From Geobacteraceae bacterium (GTDB taxonomy: Bacteria > Desulfobacterota > Desulfuromonadia > Geobacterales > Geobacteraceae): DNA of 64,000 bases. The DNA lies in the NCBI GenBank assembly GCA_009773645.1, contig WSYB01000001.1:36642-100641 (forward strand), in the 5' to 3' direction. This document shows positions 1 to 8,531 of this stretch, in pieces. Both the position numbers and the translations under genes were made by a program. The notes beneath the pieces were generated by a model. The model was given only the letters and a program-made list of their open reading frames with translations, was not told the DNA's origin and ran no database searches. Numbering within the stretch: position 1 is the stretch's first letter; each line of letters begins with the position of its first letter.

Positions 1-94
1 TACCGCCGACCGGGATGACAACCCCCAGGAGCAATATGCCGAGTATGCCGCGTTTAAACCTTTTTGTCGCCGGACCTCTCTCCATTCCGCCCAT
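1..94 (-). CDS. Partial membrane or exported protein, N-terminus only
   Basis: An open minus-strand frame begins at ATG 94 (alternative ATG 85) and runs off the left edge, giving 31 visible residues. They start MGGMERGPATKRFKRG and continue into a strongly hydrophobic stretch rich in Leu, Ile, Val and Gly. This is the pattern of a basic N-terminus followed by a membrane anchor or signal segment. It lies downstream of the outer-membrane-like gene on the same strand, with about 185 bp between. The family cannot be named from 31 residues. The basic-then-hydrophobic layout makes it more likely real than chance, but neither start has a strong ribosome binding site. Confidence 0.42.
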   Translation of the reverse strand, partial: MGGMERGPATKRFKRGILGILLLGVVIPVGG

Positions 95-279
95 TCTTCC
101 CGCCGACGTTGGCGCCAAGCCCCGATTACCGGCTGATAAATGTGCTTGCATCTCAATTGTAGCATGGAAATGGAGGTGTGCAACGATCCACTGCGGTCAA
201 CGGCACAGGCGAGCTGAAGGTGTAAAAAGCAGTTGCACGATTCGAATGTGTCGATGGTTATTTTTCATCGGTCTGCTGG

Positions 280-1413
280 TCAGAAAGAGCCGAAGATCGT
301 CTCTAACCGCAGGAGGACCCCCGGAGTGTACTTGTAGTCCCGGTCCCGGGGGAAGGTGAGCTGGGGGGCGACTTCAAAGAAGAGCCATTTCCGCCAAAAC
401 TGCTGCCGGTACAGGACCCGCAGCCGGATCTCCTCCAGATTGTGGTTGGGGCTGGTCCGGAAGAAGTTGTTCCATTGGTACTCCATCACGATTCGGGGAT
501 TCAGGCGGTGAAAAGTGGTGAACCGCACGTCGTAGAAGTAGCCATGCTGTTCACTGAACCAGGAGCCGTCGAAGGTGTGACGGAAGAGCATCTTGTCGTT
601 GATCGGCCGGTCGAGGTCGACGGTGGTCCGCACCTCCATGGTGTAGTCCACGAGGGCGATCACCCGCTGGTTGAAGCGCAGAAGCCACTCGGAGAAGGCG
701 AAATTCTGTCGGTAACGCGGCTCCAGGAAGGGGGTCGGCACGAAGCGCGGAAAGCGTATCCCCACCTGGAGGCTGATGCTGCGGTCCAGGGTCGACTCGA
801 AGAAGTAGCGCAGCGAGGCGAAGAAGCTCTCCCTGTTGGCGTCGAGGAACTGCTGCCGGACCTCCTGCAGGGGGGCGGGTTGGAACTCGTTTTCCTCCTC
901 GTCTCCTGCCAGCAGAAAATTCACGCGGTTCTTGAGCACCGGCATCTCGAGCCGGAAGTTGAGACGGGCATCGTACTTGACGTCCTCTCTCTCTTTGATC
1001 AGGGCGGAGAGACCGAGTTTAAGGTGGGATCTCTGGCACTCGCTCACGACCCGCTCATCGGCGAAGAATGAGTCGAACCACTCGGCCGTAGCCAAAAGCC
1101 CATGGGATATCCTGGCATGGGTCTCGTCGATTACCACTTCCGACTCTTCCAGTATCTCCTCCAACTGCTCGCCGAGCCCTTCCGTCTCTTCCTCTTCCTC
1201 TTCCTCTTCCTCCTCGGTCTCTGTCTCTTCCGACGGCGCCTGGAGACTCTCCGGAGGAACACTCTCCCCCCCTTCGACAGCCGGCGAGGGGAGAGGGGCT
1301 GCCAAGGCCGCTGCCACCGGAATCGGGACAAAACGCGCGACGACCGGGGGGAAGCCCGGTCCGGAGCTGCCCAGCAGAATGAGGGTCAGGAAAAAGAGGA
1401 TGCGTTTCGACAC
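280..1413 (-). CDS. Predicted outer membrane or periplasmic protein, unknown function
   Basis: A 377-residue protein opening with a signal-peptide-like segment (MSKRILFFLTLILLGSSGPG), then a Pro/Ala-rich stretch and a run of Glu at about residues 64-75, followed by a probable short helical segment. The C-terminal two thirds alternates polar and aromatic residues in short strands and ends in Phe, as many outer-membrane beta-barrels do. No catalytic motif or named domain is recognised. It follows the KamA-like gene by 83 bp on the same strand and is probably the last full gene of the rimI-pyrK-pyrD-kamA run. The barrel call is inference from composition and the terminal Phe. Confidence 0.72.
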   Translation of the reverse strand: MSKRILFFLTLILLGSSGPGFPPVVARFVPIPVAAALAAPLPSPAVEGGESVPPESLQAPSEETETEEEEEEEEEETEGLGEQLEEILEESEVVIDETHARISHGLLATAEWFDSFFADERVVSECQRSHLKLGLSALIKEREDVKYDARLNFRLEMPVLKNRVNFLLAGDEEENEFQPAPLQEVRQQFLDANRESFFASLRYFFESTLDRSISLQVGIRFPRFVPTPFLEPRYRQNFAFSEWLLRFNQRVIALVDYTMEVRTTVDLDRPINDKMLFRHTFDGSWFSEQHGYFYDVRFTTFHRLNPRIVMEYQWNNFFRTSPNHNLEEIRLRVLYRQQFWRKWLFFEVAPQLTFPRDRDYKYTPGVLLRLETIFGSF

Positions 1414-1496
1414 TGGTCGCCCCTTGGCCGTAAGAAAAACAGCTTCATGATGAAGAATACCATAAAATTATTCCGCTGAACAGGGTGGCGCTTAAC

Positions 1497-2588
1497 TTAC
1501 CCTTCCTCCCCGATGTCGGGATACTCCTCTTCCTCTCCCAGGTAGTTTCGCACGAGTAGTCTCCCTTCTTCACGCCGCACGTACTCCGGGAGAATAGGCA
1601 CCTTTCCCTTCCCTCCCGGCAGATCGATGACGTAATAGGGGGTGGCAAGCCCGGAAGTATGACCGCGCAGCCCTTCCATGATCCCGATCCCCCGCTGTAC
1701 CCCAGTGCGGAAGTGTCCGGTCCCCCTGACCAGGTCCATCTGGTGGATGTAGTAGGGGCGCACCCGGATGGCGAGAAGTTTCTGCATGAGACTCTTCATC
1801 ACTGCCGGCTCGTCGTTCACCCCGCGCAGCAGCACGGTCTGGTTGCCGAGGGGGATGCCTGCGTCGGCAAGTTTTGCGCAGGCCGCCGCGGATTCCAGGG
1901 TGATCTCCCGGGGGTGGTTGAATTGGGTGTTGAGGTAGAGGGGGTGGTGTTTTTGCAGCATCCGGCAGAGCGCCGGCGTCACCCGCTCCGGCATGGTCAC
2001 CGGGACGCGGCTGCCGATCCTTATGATCTCCACGTGGTCGATCTCGCGCAGCCGGGAGAGGATGTCGTCCAGCACGTCGTCGGGCAGTAAGAGCGGGTCG
2101 CCGCCGGAGAGGATGACGTCCCGGATCTCACGGTTGCCGGCGATATAGGCGAGGGGTTGATCGAAGGAGGACGGCAAGGGGGTCCCGCCGGCGCATCCGA
2201 CGCTTCTCTTGCGCATGCAGAACCGGCAGTAGACCGCGCAGGTATTGGAAATGAGCCAGACGACCCGGTCCGGGTAGCGGTGAATGATCCCCGGCACGGG
2301 GGAGAGCCGCTCCTCGTCGAGGGGGTCTGCCGACTGGTCATCTTCAAGCTCAAGCGGGTCGGGGACGCACTGCCGCCAGATGGGGTCGCCAACCTCTAGG
2401 ATGAGACTCAGGTAATGCGGCGTGATCCGCATGGGGTAGCGCTGCGCCACTTTCCTGAGCGGCTCAGGGTCTATCTCAAAACGCCCGAGCAACTCTTCCG
2501 GGTCCTTTAAACTATTGGCAAGGCTTATCCGCCAATGCTCCATCGTAGGTCCAATTTCTGTGAACAAATCAAAGAAGGCGGAGATCAA
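1497..2588 (-). CDS. KamA/EpmB-family radical SAM protein (lysine 2,3-aminomutase-like)
   Basis: A 363-residue radical SAM enzyme. The cluster motif is C117-x3-C121-x2-C124 in CAVYCRFCMRKR, followed by GGDPLLLPD. Near the C-terminus PGGKGKVPI resembles the lysine-containing segment that binds pyridoxal phosphate in lysine 2,3-aminomutases. Family members move the alpha-amino group of lysine to the beta position, either for free lysine (KamA) or as part of elongation factor P modification (EpmB); the sequence alone does not decide between them. The frame can start at TTG 2588 or ATG 2543, and neither has a strong ribosome binding site. It lies 39 bp downstream of pyrD on the same strand. Confidence 0.85.
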   Translation of the reverse strand: MISAFFDLFTEIGPTMEHWRISLANSLKDPEELLGRFEIDPEPLRKVAQRYPMRITPHYLSLILEVGDPIWRQCVPDPLELEDDQSADPLDEERLSPVPGIIHRYPDRVVWLISNTCAVYCRFCMRKRSVGCAGGTPLPSSFDQPLAYIAGNREIRDVILSGGDPLLLPDDVLDDILSRLREIDHVEIIRIGSRVPVTMPERVTPALCRMLQKHHPLYLNTQFNHPREITLESAAACAKLADAGIPLGNQTVLLRGVNDEPAVMKSLMQKLLAIRVRPYYIHQMDLVRGTGHFRTGVQRGIGIMEGLRGHTSGLATPYYVIDLPGGKGKVPILPEYVRREEGRLLVRNYLGEEEEYPDIGEEG

Positions 2589-2627
2589 ATCCCCGCCACA
2601 GAAGGTGTTTCGCTGGATTCTCCTTCG

Positions 2628-3545
2628 TTACACTTCGAGGGCGCCGATCAGTTCTTTTACGTCCGCGATCCCGTTTTCCACCAGATAGCGCTCCATATCC
2701 CGTGCTATGGTCTGGGCAGCGGAGGGGTCGAGAAAATTTGCCGTGCCGATCTGGACCGCAGTGGCGCCGGCAAGGATGAACTCCAGGGCGTCGATGGCGG
2801 ACATTATCCCGCCGATGCCGATGATGGGGAGTTTCACCGCCCTGGCCACCTGCCAGACCATCCGCAGCGCCACCGGTTTGATGGCGGGACCGGACAGCCC
2901 GCCGGTCACGTTTGCCAGCACCGGCCGCCGCTTTTGCAGGTCAATGGCCATGCCGGTCAGGGTGTTGATGAGCGACAGGGCGTCGGCATCGGCGTCGGCG
3001 CAGGCATGGGCCATCTCCACGATGTCGGTGACGTTGGGAGAAAGCTTGACGATGACCGGCTTGACGGTCGCTTCGCGCACCGCCCGGACCACGGAATAGG
3101 CCGCCTTCGGGTCGGTGCCGAAGACGATTCCCCCCAACTTGACATTGGGGCAGGAGATGTTCACTTCCACCCCGGCCACTTCCGGCACCCGATCCAGGTG
3201 GAAGGCCAACTCCGCGTACTCCTCGATGGTGTTGCCGAACAGATTGACGATGACCGGCGTGTCGACGGTGCGGAGAAAGGGGGTCTTCGTTTTTATAAAG
3301 GCTTCGAGACCGACATTCTGCAGCCCGATGGCGTTCAGCATCCCCCCCGGCGTCTCGACGATGCGGGGAGTCGGGTTGCCGGCCCTGGGCTTGAGGGAAA
3401 GCCCCTTAGTAATGATGGCGCCGATCGTTTCGAGGTCCACATACCCGGCAAATTCCTCGCCATACCCGAAGGTCCCCGATGCGGTCATGACGGGATTCCG
3501 CATGTTGATTCCGGCAATTTCCACCGACATGTCAGGTCTTTTCAT
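2628..3545 (-). CDS. pyrD: Dihydroorotate dehydrogenase, class 1B catalytic subunit
   Basis: A 305-residue FMN enzyme of pyrimidine synthesis that oxidises dihydroorotate to orotate and passes electrons to PyrK. The N-terminus carries [10 protein letters not shown], the active-site loop is [11 protein letters not shown] (catalytic Cys as in class 1B), and the phosphate-binding end is IGIGGIMSA. The frame is open upstream, but that extension is repeat sequence. The start chosen is ATG 3545 ([12 protein letters not shown]), which has a GGAG eight bases upstream and gives the usual family length. PyrK lies 104 bp upstream on the same strand; the spacer between them is occupied by a palindrome and a simple repeat rather than the usual overlap. 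Confidence 0.95.
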   Translation of the reverse strand: MKRPDMSVEIAGINMRNPVMTASGTFGYGEEFAGYVDLETIGAIITKGLSLKPRAGNPTPRIVETPGGMLNAIGLQNVGLEAFIKTKTPFLRTVDTPVIVNLFGNTIEEYAELAFHLDRVPEVAGVEVNISCPNVKLGGIVFGTDPKAAYSVVRAVREATVKPVIVKLSPNVTDIVEMAHACADADADALSLINTLTGMAIDLQKRRPVLANVTGGLSGPAIKPVALRMVWQVARAVKLPIIGIGGIMSAIDALEFILAGATAVQIGTANFLDPSAAQTIARDMERYLVENGIADVKELIGALEV

Positions 3546-3558
3546 CGATTCTCCAAAG

Positions 3559-3651
3559 AGGGGCGTATGCCATACGCCCCTACGATCAAATATCCGTTCC
3601 CCGTTCCCCGCTTTTCGTTTTCCGATTCCCGGTTCCCGATTCCCGGTCCCT
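3559..3651. repeat. Spacer repeat: 23-bp palindrome plus TTCCC-type simple repeat
   Basis: The pyrD-pyrK spacer holds an odd palindrome at 3559-3581 (AGGGGCGTATG, one base, then its reverse complement). After it, about 3594-3651 is a degenerate run of TTCCCCG/TTCCCGG/TTCCCGA units. The same palindrome core recurs at 43817-43835 beside the same type of TTCCCCG run, so the pair behaves as a mobile or recurrent spacer cassette. It lies between genes expected to be co-transcribed and could form an mRNA hairpin. Confidence 0.7.
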
Positions 3652-4465
3652 AGATCCACTGGAGTTCACGGAAATCGAACACCGGCCCGTCCTTGCAGAC
3701 GCACCGATAGTCCGGGCGGTAATCCTCATGTTCACGTCCTTTTACGACGCATCCAAGGCATGCCCCCATTCCGCATGCCATGTACGCTTCCAGTGATACC
3801 TGGCAGGGGATGGCGTTACGTCGGGCGATCTCCGCCACAGCCTTGAGCATCGGCATCGGACCGCAGGCAAACATGGTCTTTGCCTGATTCTTTTCCGTCA
3901 GGTGCCGCTCCATTACCTCGGTCACCAGGCCGCTCACCCCCAGGGTGCCGTCGTCGGTGGCCACGTATGTCTCGACCCCAAGACGCTCGAATTCGGTAAC
4001 GCAGAGGATATCCTCCCTGGTTCTGCCGCCGATGAAGAGCCTGACCGGGGATTCCTTTACCAGCTCTTTGGCCAGGTAGTAAAGGGGCGCAAGCCCGACC
4101 CCCCCTCCCACCAGTATCTTTTCTTCAGTGGGGGTGCCCTGTTCAAACCCCTTCCCCAAAGGGCCGAGAATGTCCAGGTGATCACCGTGATGGAGGGTTG
4201 CGAGCATGACTGTCCCCCTGCCGACAACGCGGTAGAGTATCTCCAGATAGGTCTGCTCGCTTCCGTCTCCAAATTCCGCAACGGAGCTTCCCAGGTCGAA
4301 TATTCCGAAGGGACGTCTTAACAGCGGGTCTATGGCATCCCGCACCTTTACCATGACAAACTGACCCGGCCTTGACGTCGACAGTCCGTGGGGAGCTGTC
4401 AACCGCATCCTGTAATAACCCGGAGATGCCTCTGTATTGGAAATAACCATGGATTTAAACTGCAT
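3650..4465 (-). CDS. pyrK: Dihydroorotate dehydrogenase, electron transfer subunit
   Basis: A 271-residue ferredoxin-NADP reductase-fold protein that partners PyrD and moves electrons from FMN through FAD and a [2Fe-2S] cluster to NAD+. The FAD region carries RRPFGIFD, and the NAD-binding part has [16 protein letters not shown]. The cluster ligands are visible near the C-terminus as [12 protein letters not shown] followed by [11 protein letters not shown], the expected C-x4-C-x2-C plus a later Cys. It starts at ATG 4465, 11 bp inside the end of rimI. The last residues (QWI) abut the simple repeat in the spacer. Confidence 0.94.
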   Translation of the reverse strand: MQFKSMVISNTEASPGYYRMRLTAPHGLSTSRPGQFVMVKVRDAIDPLLRRPFGIFDLGSSVAEFGDGSEQTYLEILYRVVGRGTVMLATLHHGDHLDILGPLGKGFEQGTPTEEKILVGGGVGLAPLYYLAKELVKESPVRLFIGGRTREDILCVTEFERLGVETYVATDDGTLGVSGLVTEVMERHLTEKNQAKTMFACGPMPMLKAVAEIARRNAIPCQVSLEAYMACGMGACLGCVVKGREHEDYRPDYRCVCKDGPVFDFRELQWI

Positions 4466-4940
4466 CGCGCTCTTCCCTGTCCTCTTTGAATATATATTCC
4501 ATCATGATGGCATCTTCGCCGTTTTCGTAATATCTCTTGCGCCGGCCGGTTTCTTTGAAGCCGAGTTTTCGGTAAAGCGCAATGGCGGCGTGGTTGGAGG
4601 GGCGCACTTCCAGCGAGACAAAGTCGGCTCCCCCTTCCCGGCACTCAGCGATGACCCTTTCCACCAGCAGTTTTCCCAAGCCGTAACCGCGGAAATCCTT
4701 ATGGACAGCCACATCAAGAATATGCCCCTCATCGAGGAGGAGCATGGGGCAAATGTAACCGATTACCCCCCCTTCAGGACCCAGGGTGACCAGGGGAAAG
4801 GCATAGGACGATCTGAGTTCATCGAGAAAATGGGCCCGGTTCCACGGATTGGGAAAAGAATTGGACTCTATGGCCAGAACTCCCTCCAGATCCGCTTCGG
4901 TCATCGGACAAATGGTAAATTCGGTGAGTTTCTCCTTCAT
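4455..4940 (-). CDS. rimI: Ribosomal-protein-alanine N-acetyltransferase (GNAT)
   Basis: A 161-residue single-domain GNAT acetyltransferase. It begins with the typical ICPMTEADLEGVLAIE, carries SFPNPWNRAHFLDEL in the acceptor region and GYGLGKLLV as the acetyl-CoA pyrophosphate loop (R/Q-x2-G-x-G/A type), and has the Asn/Tyr block HAAIALYRKLGFKETG. RimI acetylates the N-terminal alanine of ribosomal protein S18; other N-terminal targets are possible. It is the first gene of the leftward run, and its 3' end overlaps pyrK. It is divergent from purM across 110 bp. Confidence 0.9.
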   Translation of the reverse strand: MKEKLTEFTICPMTEADLEGVLAIESNSFPNPWNRAHFLDELRSSYAFPLVTLGPEGGVIGYICPMLLLDEGHILDVAVHKDFRGYGLGKLLVERVIAECREGGADFVSLEVRPSNHAAIALYRKLGFKETGRRKRYYENGEDAIMMEYIFKEDREERDAV

Positions 4941-4992
4941 TTTCCACGCATCATAAGCAAACGAAAATGGGTTGTAAACTCTTTTTTCGCGT

Positions 4993-5021
4993 TTGACTTT
5001 TCCGTCCGTATAGTTTAGATT
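4993..5021 (+). promoter_or_regulatory. Sigma-70-type promoter upstream of purM
   Basis: TTGACT at 4993-4998 and TAGATT at 5016-5021 are separated by 17 bp, about 30 bp before the purM start. This is a good match to a housekeeping promoter in the divergent rimI/purM gap. No obvious operator or purine riboswitch was seen. Confidence 0.55.
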
Positions 5022-5050
5022 TCCTATTTCAATTCATGGGAGGAACTGCG

Positions 5051-6097
5051 TTGAGCGATACGAAAATCACCTACAAGGATGCCGGAGTGGATATCGATGC
5101 CGGCAACAAGTTTGTCAATCTGATAAAACCTCTGGTGAAGGCCACATCGCGGCCGGAGGTCATTGCGGACATCGGCGGTTTCGGCGGACTATTCTCGCTG
5201 AACACCAATAAGTACAAAAATCCGGTGCTGGTGTCCGGCACCGACGGCGTAGGGACCAAGCTTAAAGTGGCTTTCATGGCCGGAAAACACGATACGGTCG
5301 GCATAGACCTGGTCGCCATGTGCGTTAACGACATTATCGTCCAGGGGGCTGAACCTCTCTTCTTCCTCGACTATCTGGCCACCGGCAAATTGCATCCGGA
5401 GAAGGCCGCCGAAATTGTCAAGGGGATTTCCGACGGCTGCGTACAGGCGGGATGTGCTCTCATCGGCGGGGAAACAGCTGAGATGCCCGGCTTTTACGCC
5501 AAGGACGAATATGATCTGGCGGGCTTCACTGTCGGTGTCGTGGAGCGTGACAACATCATAGACGGATCATCCATCACGGTCGGCAACAAATTGATCGGCA
5601 TCACATCCAGCGGCCTGCACAGCAATGGTTTTTCCCTGGCCCGTAAGGTTATCTTCGAAATAATGGGCCTCACCATCCATGCTCCCCTCCCCGGCCTCGG
5701 CAAGACCGTGGCCGAAGAGCTGCTGACCCCCACCCGCATTTACGTGAAGACCATTCTCAACCTGCGTCGGGATTTCCGGGTCAACGGCATTGCCCATATA
5801 ACCGGCGGAGGACTTCTGGAAAATATCCCCAGGATTTTGCCCCACGGTTGCAAGGCAGTGATTCATCGGGACAGTTGGCAGATGCCGGACATTTTCAAAA
5901 TGTTGCAGGAGTCCGGCAATATTGAGGAATCCGAGCTGTTCCGCACCTTTAACTGCGGTATCGGCATGGTGTTGGCAGTCCCTGAGAATGAAGCGGAGGA
6001 AATTCTGATCAGGCTCTCAGGACTGAATGAACAGGCATTTCCCATTGGCGAAGTTGCCAAGTGCAAACCTGGCGAAGAGTGCGTAGAACTGGTGTGA
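5051..6097 (+). CDS. purM: Phosphoribosylformylglycinamidine cyclo-ligase (AIR synthetase)
   Basis: A 348-residue cytosolic enzyme that closes the imidazole ring of FGAM to AIR using ATP, the fifth step of purine synthesis. Visible motifs are SDTKITYKDAGVDIDAGN at the N-terminus, GTDGVGTKLKVAF, GGETAEMPGFY and HITGGGLLENIPRILP, all typical of the PurM ATP/FGAM-binding family. The start is taken at TTG 5051 because GGGAGG lies 8 bases before it; the in-frame ATG at 5036 overlaps that ribosome binding site. It is followed by purN after 26 bp. Confidence 0.95.
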   Translation: MSDTKITYKDAGVDIDAGNKFVNLIKPLVKATSRPEVIADIGGFGGLFSLNTNKYKNPVLVSGTDGVGTKLKVAFMAGKHDTVGIDLVAMCVNDIIVQGAEPLFFLDYLATGKLHPEKAAEIVKGISDGCVQAGCALIGGETAEMPGFYAKDEYDLAGFTVGVVERDNIIDGSSITVGNKLIGITSSGLHSNGFSLARKVIFEIMGLTIHAPLPGLGKTVAEELLTPTRIYVKTILNLRRDFRVNGIAHITGGGLLENIPRILPHGCKAVIHRDSWQMPDIFKMLQESGNIEESELFRTFNCGIGMVLAVPENEAEEILIRLSGLNEQAFPIGEVAKCKPGEECVELV

Positions 6098-6123
6098 CGA
6101 CGGTGAAACGTGAGGAGTGAGGA

Positions 6124-6804
6124 GTGAGGAGTAAAACCTTAAAGATAGGGGTCCTGGCATCGGGTAGCGGCACAAACCTTCAATCCATCATCGACCGCAT
6201 CGAAGAGGGAACGCTTCAGGCTGAAATCGCCTGTGTGATCAGCAACAATGTCGGGGCCTTTGCGTTGGAGCGGGCACGCAGGCACAATATCCCATCCGTG
6301 TATCTTGACCACCGGCTCTTTTCCGGCAGAAGCGCTTACGACGCCGCGCTCGTTGAAACGCTGCTCGATCACCAGGTTGAACTGGTGGTGCTGGCAGGAT
6401 TTATGCGCATACTGACGCCGGTGATCATAGACGCATTCCCCATGAAGATCATGAACATCCACCCTGCCCTTCTTCCCGCGTTTCCCGGCCTCCATGCGCA
6501 AAAACAGGCCCTTGACTATGGTGTCAAGATCGCCGGCTGTACCGTCCATTTTGTGGACGCGGGGACCGACACCGGTCCGATAATCATCCAGGCCGCCGTG
6601 CCGGTTCAGGAAGATGATACGGAAGAGACCCTCTCTGCCAGGATTCAGGTAGAGGAGCACCGCATCTATCCGGAAGCTGTCAGGCTCTTTGTCGAAGGGC
6701 GCCTGCGGACGGACGGAAGAAGGGTGATAGTGAGCGGGCAGCCTGAGTATACCAGCAATTCTTTCGCAAACCCATCTGCTTTGTATTCCCTCGGGGATAC
6801 TTAA
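6124..6804 (+). CDS. purN: Phosphoribosylglycinamide formyltransferase
   Basis: A 226-residue folate-dependent enzyme that formylates GAR to FGAR. The N-terminal ribonucleotide loop GSGTNLQSI, the catalytic block MNIHPALLPAFPG (Asn and His of the N-H-D triad) and the later DTGPI (catalytic Asp) are all present. Only GTG 6124 fits as a start. It falls inside a run of AGTGAGG heptamers that fills the purM-purN spacer and also supplies the Shine-Dalgarno-like GGAG. The last 20 or so residues (after EGRLRTDGRR) extend past the usual family end. Confidence 0.93.
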   Translation: MRSKTLKIGVLASGSGTNLQSIIDRIEEGTLQAEIACVISNNVGAFALERARRHNIPSVYLDHRLFSGRSAYDAALVETLLDHQVELVVLAGFMRILTPVIIDAFPMKIMNIHPALLPAFPGLHAQKQALDYGVKIAGCTVHFVDAGTDTGPIIIQAAVPVQEDDTEETLSARIQVEEHRIYPEAVRLFVEGRLRTDGRRVIVSGQPEYTSNSFANPSALYSLGDT

Positions 6805-6846
6805 CGGCAGGTCTAACTCTTGCTGCCCTTATTCTTACCCCTTTTT

Positions 6847-6865
6847 AAGGGCAACTACCCTTTTT
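6847..6865 (+). terminator. Weak intrinsic terminator after purN
   Basis: A short stem AAGGG / CCCTT with a 6-base loop is followed by a T tract, 43 bp past the purN stop. The stem is only five pairs, so the call is tentative. Confidence 0.35.
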
Positions 6866-6929
6866 CCGCCACAACCCCCCCGGACCTCCCCTTATTTCTC
6901 CACCATCCTTATCGAACCGTGCCTGCTGC

Positions 6930-7112
6930 TCAGCCGCTTTGCTTAGGCGTTTTCCGACGTCTGGCAATATCCACAATCTTTCCGTCCTTAACCACATAGC
7001 ATGGGGTTTTTGTTTGCCTCGCCAGCGTACGGGCTGATTTGGCAGCCCGTTTCAAGGCCTTGTCAACTCCTGCCAGGTCAGGATCTTTGGGCAATTCTTT
7101 TTTAACACTCAT
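6930..7112 (-). CDS. Small basic protein paired with the zeta-like kinase
   Basis: A 60-residue Lys/Arg/Ala-rich protein beginning MSVKKELPKDPDLAG and ending near RRRKTPKQSG, with a helical middle (VDKALKRAAKSARTLARQ) and a short strand-like segment CYVVKDGKIVDIA. The longer open frame upstream belongs to the kinase gene on another frame. ATG 7112 sits 11 bp inside the end of the kinase gene, so the two are translationally linked. The position suggests a toxin partner or accessory protein, but toxin-antitoxin order is reversed from the epsilon-zeta systems and the function is not shown by sequence. Confidence 0.6.
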   Translation of the reverse strand: MSVKKELPKDPDLAGVDKALKRAAKSARTLARQTKTPCYVVKDGKIVDIARRRKTPKQSG

Positions 7113-7632
7113 TTTTCTCTCCCCACTCCAGTAACACCGGCACGTTGCCCGAGTTATCGTAAAGAATCCAGGCATCCACGATAGATTTGTACAGGTTTGC
7201 GAAATTCCGTAAGCCATGATCGAATCTGCGACGAACGACATGCTCAGGCACGTTGTGGCCGCCCTGTGCGACCCGACCGGCAACCCGCGCAACAGCCATG
7301 TCTGCATTCGGCAGACTCAGGAATATGAGCTTAACGTGGTAGCCAAGCTTCCGCCACTCGCTGATTTTGTAGAGATAAGAGCGCCCGCTCAGGGTCGTCT
7401 CAAAGGCAAAACTCCGCCTGGTGCGCACACAATTCTCAATCTCTTCGAGCATCATGCGACCTGCGCGGACAGCCACCTTCTCGGGTTCGAAGGGGGCGAG
7501 CCCCGCTGCTATGAGATCGGCGTTGATAAAGGTCGGGCAGTGGGCTTCGTTAGGGAGAAACTCACGGGCAAAGGTGGTCTTGCCGGCCCCGTTCGGGCCG
7601 GCGATGATGACGATTTTCAGTTCAGTGTTCAT
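7102..7632 (-). CDS. Zeta-toxin-like P-loop kinase
   Basis: A 176-residue P-loop protein. GPNGAGKTT places the Walker lysine at residue 18, followed by NADLIAAGLAPFEP and FAFETTLSGRSYL, as seen in zeta-toxin/AAA_33 proteins that phosphorylate small substrates such as UDP-N-acetylglucosamine. RRRFDHGLRNF supplies the Arg-rich region. It is shorter than streptococcal zeta and has no upstream epsilon-like antitoxin; instead a 60-residue gene overlaps its 3' end. Toxic activity is therefore not certain, and it could be a small-molecule kinase. It is the first of a leftward accessory patch. Confidence 0.8.
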   Translation of the reverse strand: MNTELKIVIIAGPNGAGKTTFAREFLPNEAHCPTFINADLIAAGLAPFEPEKVAVRAGRMMLEEIENCVRTRRSFAFETTLSGRSYLYKISEWRKLGYHVKLIFLSLPNADMAVARVAGRVAQGGHNVPEHVVRRRFDHGLRNFANLYKSIVDAWILYDNSGNVPVLLEWGEKNEC

Positions 7633-7733
7633 AACTCTTGATGTGTCATATTGCTTTCTACCTGCAAATTGACTTGTTACTTTCTACCAGAATCCAACCA
7701 CATTTTCCATGAAAACTTTTTCGAGCAAATTAG

Positions 7734-7762
7734 GCAAAAAAGGCGGGTTATCACGCCGCCTT
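7734..7762 (-). terminator. Intrinsic terminator after the YkgJ-like gene
   Basis: Read leftward, AAGGCGG pairs with CCGCCTT around a 9-base loop and is followed by a run of six T residues. It lies just beyond the stop at 7768. Confidence 0.65.
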
Positions 7763-7767
7763 CGCTT

Positions 7768-8448
7768 TCACCGTGCCAGCTTTTCCCCCCATTCCTTCCA
7801 GTCAAACCGATCAAAATCGATCAGAAGCGCAGTCGGAATGAAGGTGTCCAGCTCATTAAAGGGATGCTTAAAGAGTATGGTTGTAAACTGTCGGAAAAGC
7901 AGCAGTTCCTCTTTGAACAGTCGTGTGAATTCCCAACGCAGTTTCTCCATCTCAAGGGGATTATCCCCGGTAAAATTAAGGGTGCACCATTCGTCGTGCA
8001 GGAGCTCGCCAGACACATCCAAGAGCGGTATGCCGTGGAGACGGCAGGTCATGGGGCGGTGGTCGTAGACGAGGCATCTGCCGTCCTCCGCGAGAAGGGG
8101 ACAGGGGGTCTCGTCGTCGTCCGGCATAAGCGCCTCCCACTCCTCCTCGGGGCGGTAATTGAGGAGATAGGGGCGGTCGAAGTCCGGCCAAAGCTCCTTA
8201 AGCCCAACGAGGCGCTGGAGGACCTTCTCCCGCACTTCCTCCCGCACTATAGAAGGAAGACTGTTAAAACCGCTCTTGAGATAGCATGCGTCGAGCAGGG
8301 TGATGTCGAACAGCCCCCGGCAACATTCGGAACAGCCGGAACGACAGGCAATGGCCTGCGGATGGGCCGCAAGGCAACGGGTAAACCAGGCGTCAACCTC
8401 GGCGAGGAGGCGACCGTAGCTGTTTAGGGTTGTTTCAAGCTGTTTCAT
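7768..8448 (-). CDS. YkgJ-type cysteine-cluster protein
   Basis: A 226-residue protein with the N-terminal cluster CRSGCSECC, then CPLLAEDGRCLVYDHRPMTCRLHG in pieces: a C..C spacing with RPMTCR that marks the YkgJ/UPF0153 zinc- or iron-binding family. The biochemical role of the family is unsettled. The C-terminal third lacks Cys and carries acidic and aromatic helices. Start taken at ATG 8448 (MKQLETTLNSYG), with GGTGAAAG upstream; an in-frame ATG ten codons earlier is possible. It ends at a good terminator. Confidence 0.75.
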   Translation of the reverse strand: MKQLETTLNSYGRLLAEVDAWFTRCLAAHPQAIACRSGCSECCRGLFDITLLDACYLKSGFNSLPSIVREEVREKVLQRLVGLKELWPDFDRPYLLNYRPEEEWEALMPDDDETPCPLLAEDGRCLVYDHRPMTCRLHGIPLLDVSGELLHDEWCTLNFTGDNPLEMEKLRWEFTRLFKEELLLFRQFTTILFKHPFNELDTFIPTALLIDFDRFDWKEWGEKLAR

Positions 8449-8531
8449 CAGACTTTCACCGGCGACTTTATACCTCATCGGCCGTCACCACATCAAACGG
8501 CACACCCAGTGCCTGGCGTCAAACTGAATCT

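Noticed and set aside
1131..1331. A 66-codon Arg/Lys-rich frame inside the outer-membrane-like gene
   Set aside because: It is an alternative phase of the poly-Glu codon run and has no independent support.
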